64,000 nt of DNA, from the NCBI GenBank assembly GCA_017529425.1, contig JAFXNQ010000017.1, positions 1 to 64,000 on the forward strand. Reading direction: 5' to 3'. This document shows, in pieces, positions 52,728 through 62,088 of this stretch. The position numbers and the translations under genes were made by a program. The notes beneath the pieces are model-generated. The model was not told where the DNA came from, searched no databases, and saw nothing but the letters and a program-made list of their open reading frames with translations. The DNA comes from Bacteroidales bacterium (GTDB lineage Bacteria > Bacteroidota > Bacteroidia > Bacteroidales > UBA932). Each line of letters begins with the position of its first letter. Position 1 is the first letter of the stretch.

Positions 52728-53483
52728 TTAGAACAGTTTGAAGAACAGGGTGAATTTCATCAGGGGGAGGAACTTTGAGTATCCGGCAACCTTGTCGATC
52801 CACCCTTCGTCCTTATTGTTAACGTCGGCACTGGTGAGCTGTACATACTCTCTCTGGCCTGTCTTGACATTTGTGCCCCATGTCCCGGCGCGGAGACCGC
52901 CCGCGCAGTAGCAAGCTCCCAGGTCAAATACAAGAGAAACGGCCCTGTCGCTGCAGGCGCGCCCGGCGCCGATACCAAAGTAGGGCATGACCTTCCGGGT
53001 GTCCAGATTTACTTCAGATGTGCCGTATTCATCAGTAGTTACAAGGACATCACCGACCTGAATTCCGGCTGAGCCCCAGTCTTCAGGCTCAAGGTATGGC
53101 TCGGTGTTGAATATCTTTGCAATATGGCCGTTGCATGCAAACAGGCCGGCTGTAAAGTGGAACTTCGTCTTTTTCCCCGGAAAGAAGTCCAGCATAGCGT
53201 TGAAGCTCTTGAGAGAGGCCTGGCCCCTAAGATGCAGGTCTACCGGTTCCGCGCCGGCGAATTTTACGTTTTCGAAGTTCCTGTTGATCCCGAAAGGAGG
53301 CACGAAACTGCCGCCGACGCGAAGCTGGAGCAAACTCCCCATCGGAACCCCGGCTTCGATTGACAGACCGTCGCCACCTACCCCGATGCCGAGGGAGGCG
53401 TGATTGAAAAATTGGGCAGAAGCAGAAACTGTTGCAAAAAAGAGTGCAGCGACTGCAGTAACAAGTGTGAGCAAACGTCTCAT
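52728..53483 (-). CDS. outer-membrane beta-barrel protein of unknown function
   Basis: A 251-residue exported protein with a signal peptide about 1-24 (SASAQ) and alternating hydrophobic strands (LQLRVGGSFVP, FHFTAGLFACNGH, VMPYFGIGAGRA, VSLVFDLGACYCAGG). It ends with the aromatic residue expected of barrels (MKFTLFFKLF). Four cysteines lie in the middle and C-terminal parts. It resembles small Bacteroidetes outer-membrane proteins with a C-terminal Phe signature. It is the first gene of the pair with the lipoprotein. Confidence 0.7.
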   Translation of the reverse strand: MRRLLTLVTAVAALFFATVSASAQFFNHASLGIGVGGDGLSIEAGVPMGSLLQLRVGGSFVPPFGINRNFENVKFAGAEPVDLHLRGQASLKSFNAMLDFFPGKKTKFHFTAGLFACNGHIAKIFNTEPYLEPEDWGSAGIQVGDVLVTTDEYGTSEVNLDTRKVMPYFGIGAGRACSDRAVSLVFDLGACYCAGGLRAGTWGTNVKTGQREYVQLTSADVNNKDEGWIDKVAGYSKFLPLMKFTLFFKLF

Positions 53484-53609
53484 CGGAACAAAGAAATTTT
53501 TTGATAATGTAATTATCCAAAATTAATAAAAGCTCGTAACAAATCAAGCACACAGGAGGAATAATCGAACATATTTTGTAAATTAGCCAGTCCTAAAGCA
53601 AAATCGTTC

Positions 53610-55325
53610 ATGAGGTTATTGAAGCATTTGGCTATTACACTGGCTCTGTTGATTTTAGTGTTACCAGTCGGTGCCGTTCCGGCACGTGAAGTGCAGAAAT
53701 CTCTTCGGGATACCGTTTCTGTTGCCGATTCATCGTACAACTATGGCATTGCAGTCCGTACCAACCTTCTCTGGTGGGGTGCGGCAGAACCCAATCTGTC
53801 GGTAGATATTCCTATGAGTGACCACGTCACCGTGGGGGTAAGTGGCGGTATCAAGACCTGGCCCCGCTTTCTCCCCTGGGATACCGACATTAAGGAGAAT
53901 ACCACCCAGTGGCGCAATTTTGCAATCGTCCCCGGAATGCGTTATTGGTTTGATGAGACTTACGACGGCTTTTTCCTGGGCGCAGACCTGCTCTGGACCC
54001 ATTTCAACGTTGGTAATGTCAAGTTCCCCTTCGGTCTCTATCCGGAGGTGAGGGAAGAGCGCCTGCAGGGCAACTTCTGGGGTGCTGGCCTGGCGGCCGG
54101 CTACTCCTGGTGGTTAGGCAACCGCTGGCGTCTTGAGTTAGAGGGTGGTGCGGCTGTAGGCTATGTAGATGCAACCCGATATCCCTGTGCTCATTGCGGC
54201 AAAGCCTTGGGCGATCGCAAAGGCCTCGGAGTGGTACCCAAGCTGGGCGTGAACATCGCCTATAACACACGTCCGCGTCGTCCGGAACCCGAACCTCTCC
54301 CCGCTCCGCCGGTGGTTATTCCCGCTCCGCCGCAGGCGGTTCCCGAGCCAGCACCGTTCATTTTTTCAATACCCAACGTAGCCGACTATATGGGTAAGGC
54401 CGGCGACCTGCTGCCGAACCATCCGGTACTGCAGCCCTCCAGCCAGTATCGCGCCTACACTCCCGACCGCATCCTGCGCAAGGAGGAGGGAGCCCTTTAT
54501 GTATTCTTCGAGCTTGACAAATCTCTCTTGAAGCGGAGCTTTGCAGAGGGTGGCTATTCCCGTGATAACGGTCCCGTGCTGGACGAGATATTGGATCTCA
54601 CCAGACAAATCATGGCCGACACCACCAGTCGTGTTTCTTGTATACAAATCATAGGTCTTGCATCTGTAGAGGGCTCTGTAAAGCACAACCAGAAACTATC
54701 CCGCGACCGTGCGGTGGCCCTTCAGAATTATATCCAGGAGCGTCTTCCGCTCAAGGATGACATTTTTGAGCTGATTGCCGGCGGCGAGGCGTGGACCGAG
54801 TTGCGCGACCAGGTTTGTGACATGATTGCCGAGGGTGGCAGCGACGCCCTCTCTGTAGCTGACCTCGAGCAGATTATCAAGGTGATAGATACTGTAGAAG
54901 ATGTAAACCAGCGGGAAAACAAGCTCAAATCGCTTGCCGGGGGGCGCATCTGGAAAGTACTTCTCCCCACAGTGCTGCACGACCAGCGTAACTCCGGCTA
55001 TGTACGCATCTACTTTGATTATGTGCCGGACGAAGGTGCCCGCGCAATCAACGATGCCATTTCAGATTTTGAGACGGGCAACGTGCAGTCTGCACTTGAG
55101 AAACTGGAGCAGTTGCGCAGTGATAACCGCAGCGACCAGGCTTATGCAACCGCTCTGCTGAGCGTAGGACGCGAGACTGAGGCTGTTGAGGTGCTCGAAA
55201 CTGCTGTGGCCCGTGGTGACGAAGGGTGCAAGGCGCTTTTGGCCGACTGGAAGAAATACTCCGCAGAAAGGGCTGCCCATGAACAGTATCTGCGAGCCAT
55301 AGAAGAATATAATAACCTGAAATGA
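53610..55325 (+). CDS. DUF3575 / OmpA-like outer-membrane protein
   Basis: A 571-residue envelope protein. The signal peptide is about 1-25. DUF3575 covers about 45-235 (YGIAVRTNLLWWGAAEPNLSVDIP; YWFDETYDGFFLGADLLW). A Pro-rich linker lies near 236-262. The OmpA-like peptidoglycan-associated part follows at about 305-410 (YVFFELDKSLLKRSF; IQIIGLASVEGSVKHNQKLSRDRAVAL). Residues about 470-560 include a helical repeat-like tail (DFETGNVQSALEKLEQL). In Bacteroidales such proteins accompany Mfa/Fim fimbriae. Its stop overlaps the Mfa2-like gene by 4 bases, indicating coupling. Confidence 0.87.
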   Translation: MRLLKHLAITLALLILVLPVGAVPAREVQKSLRDTVSVADSSYNYGIAVRTNLLWWGAAEPNLSVDIPMSDHVTVGVSGGIKTWPRFLPWDTDIKENTTQWRNFAIVPGMRYWFDETYDGFFLGADLLWTHFNVGNVKFPFGLYPEVREERLQGNFWGAGLAAGYSWWLGNRWRLELEGGAAVGYVDATRYPCAHCGKALGDRKGLGVVPKLGVNIAYNTRPRRPEPEPLPAPPVVIPAPPQAVPEPAPFIFSIPNVADYMGKAGDLLPNHPVLQPSSQYRAYTPDRILRKEEGALYVFFELDKSLLKRSFAEGGYSRDNGPVLDEILDLTRQIMADTTSRVSCIQIIGLASVEGSVKHNQKLSRDRAVALQNYIQERLPLKDDIFELIAGGEAWTELRDQVCDMIAEGGSDALSVADLEQIIKVIDTVEDVNQRENKLKSLAGGRIWKVLLPTVLHDQRNSGYVRIYFDYVPDEGARAINDAISDFETGNVQSALEKLEQLRSDNRSDQAYATALLSVGRETEAVEVLETAVARGDEGCKALLADWKKYSAERAAHEQYLRAIEEYNNLK

Positions 55326-56323
55326 TGCATAGTTCCTTTAAATATTTCATTATGTGTCTTGCGGCCTTGACGACCATGGCAGGTTGTTGCCTCATAGACG
55401 AGGACATAAGCGACTGCAAAGGTGTCTATCGCATAGATTATCAGATAGAAGAGGGACTCTATGCCCGTATGGACGCTGAGATAGCCAAAGAGCTCGGCGG
55501 CTCCGAGTATACTGGCCTGGCAGAGTCGCTTAGGGGTTATATGGGAGGGATATTCTCCGATATGATACATGGTATGGACCTCTCTTTTTATGAGGCCCAG
55601 GCCGACTCGATAAGCTCCTTGCAGGATGTACTGAAAGTCGAGGCTCTCAAGGCCAGTTACACCTTCTCTTTGCCGGCGGGCAGCTATATGCATCTGGCGT
55701 ATGCCAATGTCGGAAGCAGTGCCGTAGCTGTCATAAATGACGGTGAATATTGTCACAAAGCCCGTCTGGAGCAGCCAAGACGGGACACCGTGCCTTCCCA
55801 CAAGAGCGGCCTTTTTACCTGTCGCCTGCCTCTGGAATTGCTGGAGCGTGAGACACAGGAGTTCTCCGCAACCCTATATATGGCAAATTGTGCAGTGGCT
55901 CTGGTTGCCGATACTCTGGGGAGCCATATCAAGGACCTGAAAATGTTCGGAGATGACTTTGCGGATGGTTTTCAGGTGTGCGACAGTACCTACACCTTCA
56001 GTCCGGTTGTGGTGCGTTCTGACGTCATACCGTCGGGCCCCGGCTTGATGTGTCTGGCCACTGTTAATTTCCCGTCGAGAGACAATGTTCCCACTCGGGA
56101 CGTCTCAAATGCCATCTGGGAGGTCAAGGTCTATGCGAAATGTGCTGATGGCTCTATTACAGAAACGGTACTTGGTTTTATTGACCCGTTACCGGCCGGT
56201 ACACTCAAGATTATAAAAGCCAAGGTGATGCCGGACGGCAGCGTGGTTCCGGAGGACTCGACAGTCGGGGTGAGCGTGACACTTGACTGGCACACCGGTT
56301 ATAGCGGAGAGATCGATTTATAG
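55322..56323 (+). CDS. FimB/Mfa2-family fimbrial lipoprotein
   Basis: A 333-residue lipoprotein with lipobox MAGC (Cys22, followed by a second Cys). The mature start CCLIDEDISDC matches the Cys-Asp-Asp-Cys pattern of Mfa2/FimB, which anchors and limits the length of Bacteroidales fimbriae. The rest is beta-rich with two Ig-like parts (YTFSLPAGSYMHLAYAN; SATLYMANCAVALV). No fimbrillin (Mfa1/FimA) gene follows in the window. It is translated together with the DUF3575/OmpA gene. Confidence 0.78.
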   Translation: MMHSSFKYFIMCLAALTTMAGCCLIDEDISDCKGVYRIDYQIEEGLYARMDAEIAKELGGSEYTGLAESLRGYMGGIFSDMIHGMDLSFYEAQADSISSLQDVLKVEALKASYTFSLPAGSYMHLAYANVGSSAVAVINDGEYCHKARLEQPRRDTVPSHKSGLFTCRLPLELLERETQEFSATLYMANCAVALVADTLGSHIKDLKMFGDDFADGFQVCDSTYTFSPVVVRSDVIPSGPGLMCLATVNFPSRDNVPTRDVSNAIWEVKVYAKCADGSITETVLGFIDPLPAGTLKIIKAKVMPDGSVVPEDSTVGVSVTLDWHTGYSGEIDL

Positions 56324-56334
56324 GGATTCCTGTC

Positions 56335-59154
56335 TTATTTTTCTTCGTAAATCAGAACAGCTTTGCGGCCTGCGTTTATCTTGCGGGCAAGGCGGCGTAT
56401 GTGGCAGGGCTTGATGGAGCGGACGGTCTTTTCGTAGTCGTAGCCGTAGGGAGTGCCAAAGCGGACGAATTCCTCCATCTGGTCCAGCTGCAGGCCCACG
56501 GAGCGTTCACGCTGGTCCTGGGCTTCATAGTAGTGTTTCACGAGATATTTCACGGCATGCTCCATCTCCTGTTCAGTGGGGCCGCTCTTGCACATACGAT
56601 CCAGTTCGTCCTGCAAATCGCCCAGCAGCAGGTCGCGCATCTCGGGGCGGGTCTGGAAATTGACGCGGGAGTGGGAGGGGAGGCCCTTCTCTGAGGCCAC
56701 TGCCGTGGCGAACTGCACACTGTAAGCCCCGCCGCGTTTCTCGCGGATCAGATCCAGATAGCGGGCCGACATAATATAGTCCAGGATTTCTATGGCGGCG
56801 CGTTCGCGGATGCTGCGGTCGCAGTTGAAATACAGGTTCCAGCTGATCTGGGTGAGGGGCTCGGAAAGAGGAGCCGTGGTCTCAAAAATGTCCAGCCTCT
56901 CCTTGATTACCGGCTTCGCGGGGAGATACTTACCCTTTGAGTATGGATAATCCACATCCAGCGAGGCGATATACTTCTCCACCAGCGATTCTATCTCTGC
57001 CCGCGGAGCGTCGCTGCAGATAACTACTTTGAGCGCAGGAATATCTCCGTAATATCTGCGGTAGGCATCCTCTACCGATGCCAGTGAGGCTGCCTGCACG
57101 CTGGCGGAATCCAGCTCCTGAAGCCATGGGTGATTGCCGTAAAGCTCTTTTTCGCAGCGGGTCTCGAACAGATCCTTTGGTGTCTTTTTTTTGCCGAGGC
57201 TCTTGAGCGATCCTGCCTTGCTGCTCTCCAGCAGCCGTTCGCTGTCGAAGCAAGGGTCGCTGATCTGGCGGAATGCCGCCTTAAAGGCATTCTCTGCATC
57301 TTCGTTATCGCTGGTCACCAGCAGCCGGGCATCCTTGGAATTGCCCATCAGCATCAACTTGATACCGCTCAGTTCTGGATAATTCTTCTGGTCTGACTTG
57401 CCCACGCCGCCGAAGCCGGTGTTTCGCTTGGCGTAGGATAGGGCATACCGTGCAGGGGTGATACTGTCGGCATCAAACACCCTGTAGCCGGTGTCGAAGA
57501 TATAATTCATCGCCAGGTGATAGCCACGCTTTACCGGCGCCGCCTGCTTGTAATAGACAGACGCCCCGTTGGAGAGCTTCCAAAGCTCCATATCGGTGCC
57601 GCTGACCTTCTTCTGCGAAAGGATGCGTCCCGGAGCGGCAGAGACCGACATATCCATCTTGGGATATTCCAGAAATTCGGGGGCGATATCCTCTGCTGAG
57701 GCCACTTCCGCAATAACCTGCTGCATCTGCTCTCGCGAAGGGGCTATGCCGGCATCGTCAACATTATTGTAGCAGTTGGAATAGATGCGGCCACTGGTGG
57801 CAAACATGATGGAAGGGTAAGGCGCAACGTCATCAAAGGTGATTGAGTTGAGGATGCTGCGCCGTATCTCCTTAAAAGTACCGGGCAGCACCAGCGGTGT
57901 GCCGTTTATAAAGTTGCTGAGTGCCATGGAGACGATTTCCGGGTTCTTGAGATCCTCCCGGTTGAGGTCGATGTTCAGTTTGAGCCGGTCGCCAACGTTA
58001 AGCTTGGCAATCTCATACTCCGCAGGGCTGATGCCATAGAGCAGCACCCTCCGGATTTCCCGCTCGATGAACCGCAGGCACTCCGCAAGGTTCTCTTTTT
58101 TGCGCGGGGTGAGGGTGGCCAGCGACACGTACATATCGGGCCGGTATGCAGTAGTTACTATGGTTGCAGCCTGAGCCGGACACGCCTTGTCTTTGGTGCG
58201 CTCCTTGAACCGGTCCTGCAATACCGAGGTTACAATCATCCGGCAGAGTTCGTCTTTGAAATAGCTCTCGTCGCTGCGGTCCTTGAAGGGATTGTCCTGC
58301 CGCCAGATGAGCTTGAAGGCCTGGTAGCGGATCTCCTTGTCGGTCATATCTTTAAACACCGGCTCTTCTATTGCCGGTGGGATATAACTCCCCTTGGGCT
58401 CTGGATTTACCGCGGCGGGGATGTCGCAGAACAGGCGGCGGATGCGATGCTCCATAGAGTCCACATCAAAGTCACCCACTACGATGATGGCCTGGAGGTC
58501 GGGCCGGTACCATGTGTGGTAAAAATCCAGTATCTCTTCGCGCTTGAAGCCGTTGATTACCTCCAGAGTGCCTATTACGTTGCGCTCCGCCTGCTTGGAA
58601 CCTTTGTAGATGAGTTTTGTCTGCTGCTCCGCCATACGGCTGCGGGAGTCGTCGCCCAGACGCCACTCTTCGCTGATAACGCCGCGCTCGTCGTCCAGCG
58701 CCTGCTGTTCGCAGGATATGTCGCAGGACCAGTCGTGCAGTACCATCAGTACTGAATCAATAAAACTGTCGCGAACCAGCGGCACGTTGGAGAGGTTGTA
58801 CACCGTCTCCGTCTTGGAGGTGTATGCGTTTACATTATATCCGAAACGGACTCCCTCCTCTGCCAGGAATTCCAGTAGCTTCTTATCCGGGTAGTGCTTT
58901 GTGCCGTTGAAGGCCATGTGCTCCAGGAAATGGGCCAGGCCGTTCTGGTTGTCCTCTTCCTGAAGTGCCCCCACGTTGTGGGCGATGTAGAACTCAGCGC
59001 AACCGGCGGGGTTGGAGTTGTGGCAAATGTAATATGTCAGGCCGTTATCCAGCTTGCCGACCTTGATTTCGGGGTCAGAAGGGATTGTCTGCGCTCCGGC
59101 GGCAAAGGCCACGAGCAGCGCACACAGCAGTAGCGGGGTACGTTTAAAAGTCAT
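56335..59154 (-). CDS. M16 family zinc metallopeptidase (pitrilysin/PqqL-like)
   Basis: An exported 939-residue protease (signal peptide about 1-21, AAGAQ). The inverted zinc motif is HFLEH (His75, Glu78, His79), with a downstream Glu in DDERGVISEEWR. Two M16 halves follow; the second (about 510-920) is inactive-like, as usual for this fused class. It degrades peptides in the periplasm or on the cell surface. It is the last of four genes in an operon with a TonB receptor, DUF4876 and a beta-barrel, so it may process a peptide taken up by that receptor (inference). Confidence 0.9.
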   Translation of the reverse strand: MTFKRTPLLLCALLVAFAAGAQTIPSDPEIKVGKLDNGLTYYICHNSNPAGCAEFYIAHNVGALQEEDNQNGLAHFLEHMAFNGTKHYPDKKLLEFLAEEGVRFGYNVNAYTSKTETVYNLSNVPLVRDSFIDSVLMVLHDWSCDISCEQQALDDERGVISEEWRLGDDSRSRMAEQQTKLIYKGSKQAERNVIGTLEVINGFKREEILDFYHTWYRPDLQAIIVVGDFDVDSMEHRIRRLFCDIPAAVNPEPKGSYIPPAIEEPVFKDMTDKEIRYQAFKLIWRQDNPFKDRSDESYFKDELCRMIVTSVLQDRFKERTKDKACPAQAATIVTTAYRPDMYVSLATLTPRKKENLAECLRFIEREIRRVLLYGISPAEYEIAKLNVGDRLKLNIDLNREDLKNPEIVSMALSNFINGTPLVLPGTFKEIRRSILNSITFDDVAPYPSIMFATSGRIYSNCYNNVDDAGIAPSREQMQQVIAEVASAEDIAPEFLEYPKMDMSVSAAPGRILSQKKVSGTDMELWKLSNGASVYYKQAAPVKRGYHLAMNYIFDTGYRVFDADSITPARYALSYAKRNTGFGGVGKSDQKNYPELSGIKLMLMGNSKDARLLVTSDNEDAENAFKAAFRQISDPCFDSERLLESSKAGSLKSLGKKKTPKDLFETRCEKELYGNHPWLQELDSASVQAASLASVEDAYRRYYGDIPALKVVICSDAPRAEIESLVEKYIASLDVDYPYSKGKYLPAKPVIKERLDIFETTAPLSEPLTQISWNLYFNCDRSIRERAAIEILDYIMSARYLDLIREKRGGAYSVQFATAVASEKGLPSHSRVNFQTRPEMRDLLLGDLQDELDRMCKSGPTEQEMEHAVKYLVKHYYEAQDQRERSVGLQLDQMEEFVRFGTPYGYDYEKTVRSIKPCHIRRLARKINAGRKAVLIYEEK

Positions 59155-59164
59155 TGTAGAGAAG

Positions 59165-60748
59165 TTAGAACGTGCAGCCGATGCTGACCGTTAAGATATT
59201 CCTTGTCTTGCCCTCCAGAAAATCGGGATTTGCAAGCAGGGTGGTGAAATTGTCAGAAAGCTTGATCCAGGGGGATAAGGACTTTACCGGCCTGGTGTAT
59301 GTGACGCCTATCGAGCCTCCGGCACGGGGTGCGGTCTGAGCTTCGTAATGCTTGTCAAGATAGTCGTCAAAGCTGCGTAATGTGACGGATGTGGCATCCG
59401 GGACGTAAGAACCGTCGTCCTTCTTGGTGCCGCTGCCGGCAAGAAAGTCGCCTGAAGCATCCAGCGTAAAGATATTGTTCCCTGCATAAAAGTTCTTCTG
59501 GCAGAAAAGCCCGACGTTTATATGCCGGATAACCTGATTGCGCCAGAAAGGGTACAGGGTCGTGGTCTGCTGCATGGAATCCCACCCCCCGCGTACACCT
59601 GCAGTGAATGAGGCCCGGTCACCCTCAACGCCGCCGTACCAGCGTAAATCGAGTGATGCGCTCTGCTTTTGCCGGTCGCCGACATGGTTCTGTCCGGTGT
59701 ATTCTACTATTGTGTTGCCGCCTTCCGGGGTGGAGTAGTGGAACTGGTTCTCGTTGTTCTTAAGGGTTTCTATGCCGGCAGAGAGCTCCGCACGGAAAAT
59801 GTAGCGCCCCACGGGCAGCAGGACAATCCCTTTATATCCCATCTGCAATCCTCCGAATTCGAAGAATGTTGCAGTTGTGGAAGATTTTTTGCCGTAGTAG
59901 CCGGTGCGGCTCAGAAGGGTGAATTCGTTGGAGAACTTACCCCCAAACAGCACAGCTTGAAGCGCCCCTCCAAAGTAGTCGTTGTTCATGGGGCGCGGGG
60001 TGGAGTCGGGGATATAGTTGTAATCGCCGTTGAGTTCTGCCACGGTGCCCAGAAAGGCCCCCTTGTCGGTGCAGATGAAATACTGCTTGTCGGTCGTGCC
60101 GTAGATGTGACCCTTGACGTTCTCCAGGGTGTTGCGCCATCTGGCGTTTGTCCCCAGCGTGAGCCAGTCACATATCGTAAACGTCACACCTGCATTTACG
60201 TCCAGGTCCATCCAGATATTGGAGAACCGGGGATCCTTGACTTTGGTCTGGTCGCCTGCCTGATAGTTGACGCCTATCCCAAGTCCCCAACGGTCGCCCA
60301 GATTCAGGGCAATCTCTCCGCCAAGGGTATATAGCTCGCGCTGCTTGCGGCCAAGGGTGGTCTCGTTGAGTTCGAAGAAACCCACTGGGTTGTAGTCGGG
60401 CTTCATCATTATCGGACCACCCATATCCTTCCCGGAGAAGTCGCTCCAAATGAGTTTGCCGTGGAAAGATAAGAGTTCCGATACGCGGAAGTAAGATTCG
60501 GTTCCGGCAATAGCCTCCCAGCTGTCGGAAGACTCTTCAATATCCTTCAGTCCTCCATTATGTTTTTCAAATGACACCGCAGCCGTAGCAATCTTGCCGT
60601 CCCAAAAAGAGATGCCTGCGGGATTGTTAAGGTTAAGGTAGGGGTTGGTGTCATAGACGAAGGAAAAATCGCGCGTGCCGCCCTGTCCCGCGGCGTTTAC
60701 CGCGAGACAGAGTAACAATGCGCATATTGCCGGGAACCGGAATTTCAT
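59165..60748 (-). CDS. outer-membrane beta-barrel protein, DUF6850-like
   Basis: A 527-residue protein with signal peptide about 1-22 (AAGQ) and long alternating strands (GISFWDGKIATAAVSFEKH; WLTLGTNARWRNTLE; RQKQSASLDLRWYGG). It ends in NILTVSIGCTF. I recall DUF6850 barrels encoded next to DUF4876 lipoproteins; the family name is a recollection, not a search result. It lies 6 bases after the DUF4876 gene and 10 before the M16 peptidase. Confidence 0.72.
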   Translation of the reverse strand: MKFRFPAICALLLCLAVNAAGQGGTRDFSFVYDTNPYLNLNNPAGISFWDGKIATAAVSFEKHNGGLKDIEESSDSWEAIAGTESYFRVSELLSFHGKLIWSDFSGKDMGGPIMMKPDYNPVGFFELNETTLGRKQRELYTLGGEIALNLGDRWGLGIGVNYQAGDQTKVKDPRFSNIWMDLDVNAGVTFTICDWLTLGTNARWRNTLENVKGHIYGTTDKQYFICTDKGAFLGTVAELNGDYNYIPDSTPRPMNNDYFGGALQAVLFGGKFSNEFTLLSRTGYYGKKSSTTATFFEFGGLQMGYKGIVLLPVGRYIFRAELSAGIETLKNNENQFHYSTPEGGNTIVEYTGQNHVGDRQKQSASLDLRWYGGVEGDRASFTAGVRGGWDSMQQTTTLYPFWRNQVIRHINVGLFCQKNFYAGNNIFTLDASGDFLAGSGTKKDDGSYVPDATSVTLRSFDDYLDKHYEAQTAPRAGGSIGVTYTRPVKSLSPWIKLSDNFTTLLANPDFLEGKTRNILTVSIGCTF

Positions 60749-60754
60749 AATGAT

Positions 60755-62071
60755 TTATTTCTTGATGGATGCAACGGTTCTCTCGTGGAAGTCCTTGCTT
60801 GAGTCGTTGGTGTCGGAGTAGATTATATGTGCACCGGCAGCGATGGAAGCTTCTGCGTCAATACCGCTCGGGTCGGTGGAGCCGACGTTGGTGGCAGCGT
60901 CAAGAGTGCCGCCGGCATAGCCATAGACCAGTTTGCCATTATTCTCTTCAAGAGCCTCGGTGGCCTCTTTGTCTACGTTGCGGTAGATGGTGTGGCCAAG
61001 TCCGTTTGTAAGGGCTATGTAGCCAGTGTTGATGGATGCGGGGAAGCGATAAATGCCTTTGCTGACATTGGCCTGAGACCATATCTCTACAGCGTCAACG
61101 ACATTGGTCTGAGGGAACTTGGCAGATGTCAGCAGGGTTCTGTCATAATTGTCTGCGTCCTTTGCAAGAGCCTCGGCGGCAGCTCTGTCCATCTTGCCGA
61201 TGTACAGGGCGGGAGAGGCGTTGGAGAGTACCCATGCATTACCTGCAGATGTAGGATAACCGCCCATGTAATGGGCAGTAGGGATTGACTCGGCAACTGT
61301 ATATTTAGCATTCTTGAACACTGTAGAAATCTCGGTGTTGGACATCCAGTAATAATCGGGATTGCTCAGGTCAACAGAAGCAGTGACGGTCTGGGTGTGG
61401 TCTATTGCACCAAATACAGCTATTACAATCTGTGAGTATGCAGGAATAGTGACGCTGCTGTTAAACCACCAGATAGCGCTTGCTGCGGGCAGCCAGCCGG
61501 CTTCCTCGTAGAGCAATTTGTCATCAACAAGGAATTTGTTGGAACCGTTGCCATTATAGGGAAGACAAATAGAGAATACTATGTCGCTAGCGTCAGCCTC
61601 CAGGTCGGAGTTGTTGTAGAGGACGATGTACATATCATCAAAGAAGTTGCCGGAAGCATCGTTCTTGGGGCAGCCGCCGTTATAAACCTCCTTGATTATG
61701 ATCTGCTGGCTGACAGCCTTGTTGAGGTCAATCTTGAAGGCAGTGGAGCCCTCTGCGACGATGATGCTGCTGTTGGTGCCGTTGTAGGCAAACCTCTTGC
61801 CGTCCTCTGCAGTCTTATATGTCGCAGATGCGGTATAGTTGCCGGCGGGTACTTCAAAAGACGCGCTGCCATTTTCGTCAGTTTTCACTTCGTAGCTCAC
61901 GGCGCCACTGGCGTCAGAGAGTGTAACGTTGATGCCCGCAACCGCCAGATTAGCGCCATCAGCTACTAGCTGTACGCTGATTGGATAGGTTACAGGGGTG
62001 GGGTCGGGCCTTTCGCAAGATGCCGCAAATGTCAGGAGTGCGGCGGTCATTAACATTAAAAGTTTTTTCAT
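60755..62071 (-). CDS. DUF4876-family lipoprotein
   Basis: A 438-residue lipoprotein with lipobox TFAASC and lipidated Cys19. An N-terminal carboxypeptidase-regulatory-like sandwich covers about 28-120 (VAGINVTLSDASGAVSYEVKTDENG). A large beta-rich domain follows, starting IIIKEVYNGGCPKND, the DUF4876 signature. It is encoded 17 bases after the TonB receptor gene, so it probably works with it on the surface as a capping or binding partner. Confidence 0.78.
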   Translation of the reverse strand: MKKLLMLMTAALLTFAASCERPDPTPVTYPISVQLVADGANLAVAGINVTLSDASGAVSYEVKTDENGSASFEVPAGNYTASATYKTAEDGKRFAYNGTNSSIIVAEGSTAFKIDLNKAVSQQIIIKEVYNGGCPKNDASGNFFDDMYIVLYNNSDLEADASDIVFSICLPYNGNGSNKFLVDDKLLYEEAGWLPAASAIWWFNSSVTIPAYSQIVIAVFGAIDHTQTVTASVDLSNPDYYWMSNTEISTVFKNAKYTVAESIPTAHYMGGYPTSAGNAWVLSNASPALYIGKMDRAAAEALAKDADNYDRTLLTSAKFPQTNVVDAVEIWSQANVSKGIYRFPASINTGYIALTNGLGHTIYRNVDKEATEALEENNGKLVYGYAGGTLDAATNVGSTDPSGIDAEASIAAGAHIIYSDTNDSSKDFHERTVASIKK

Positions 62072-62088
62072 TGTGGTGATTGGTATTA

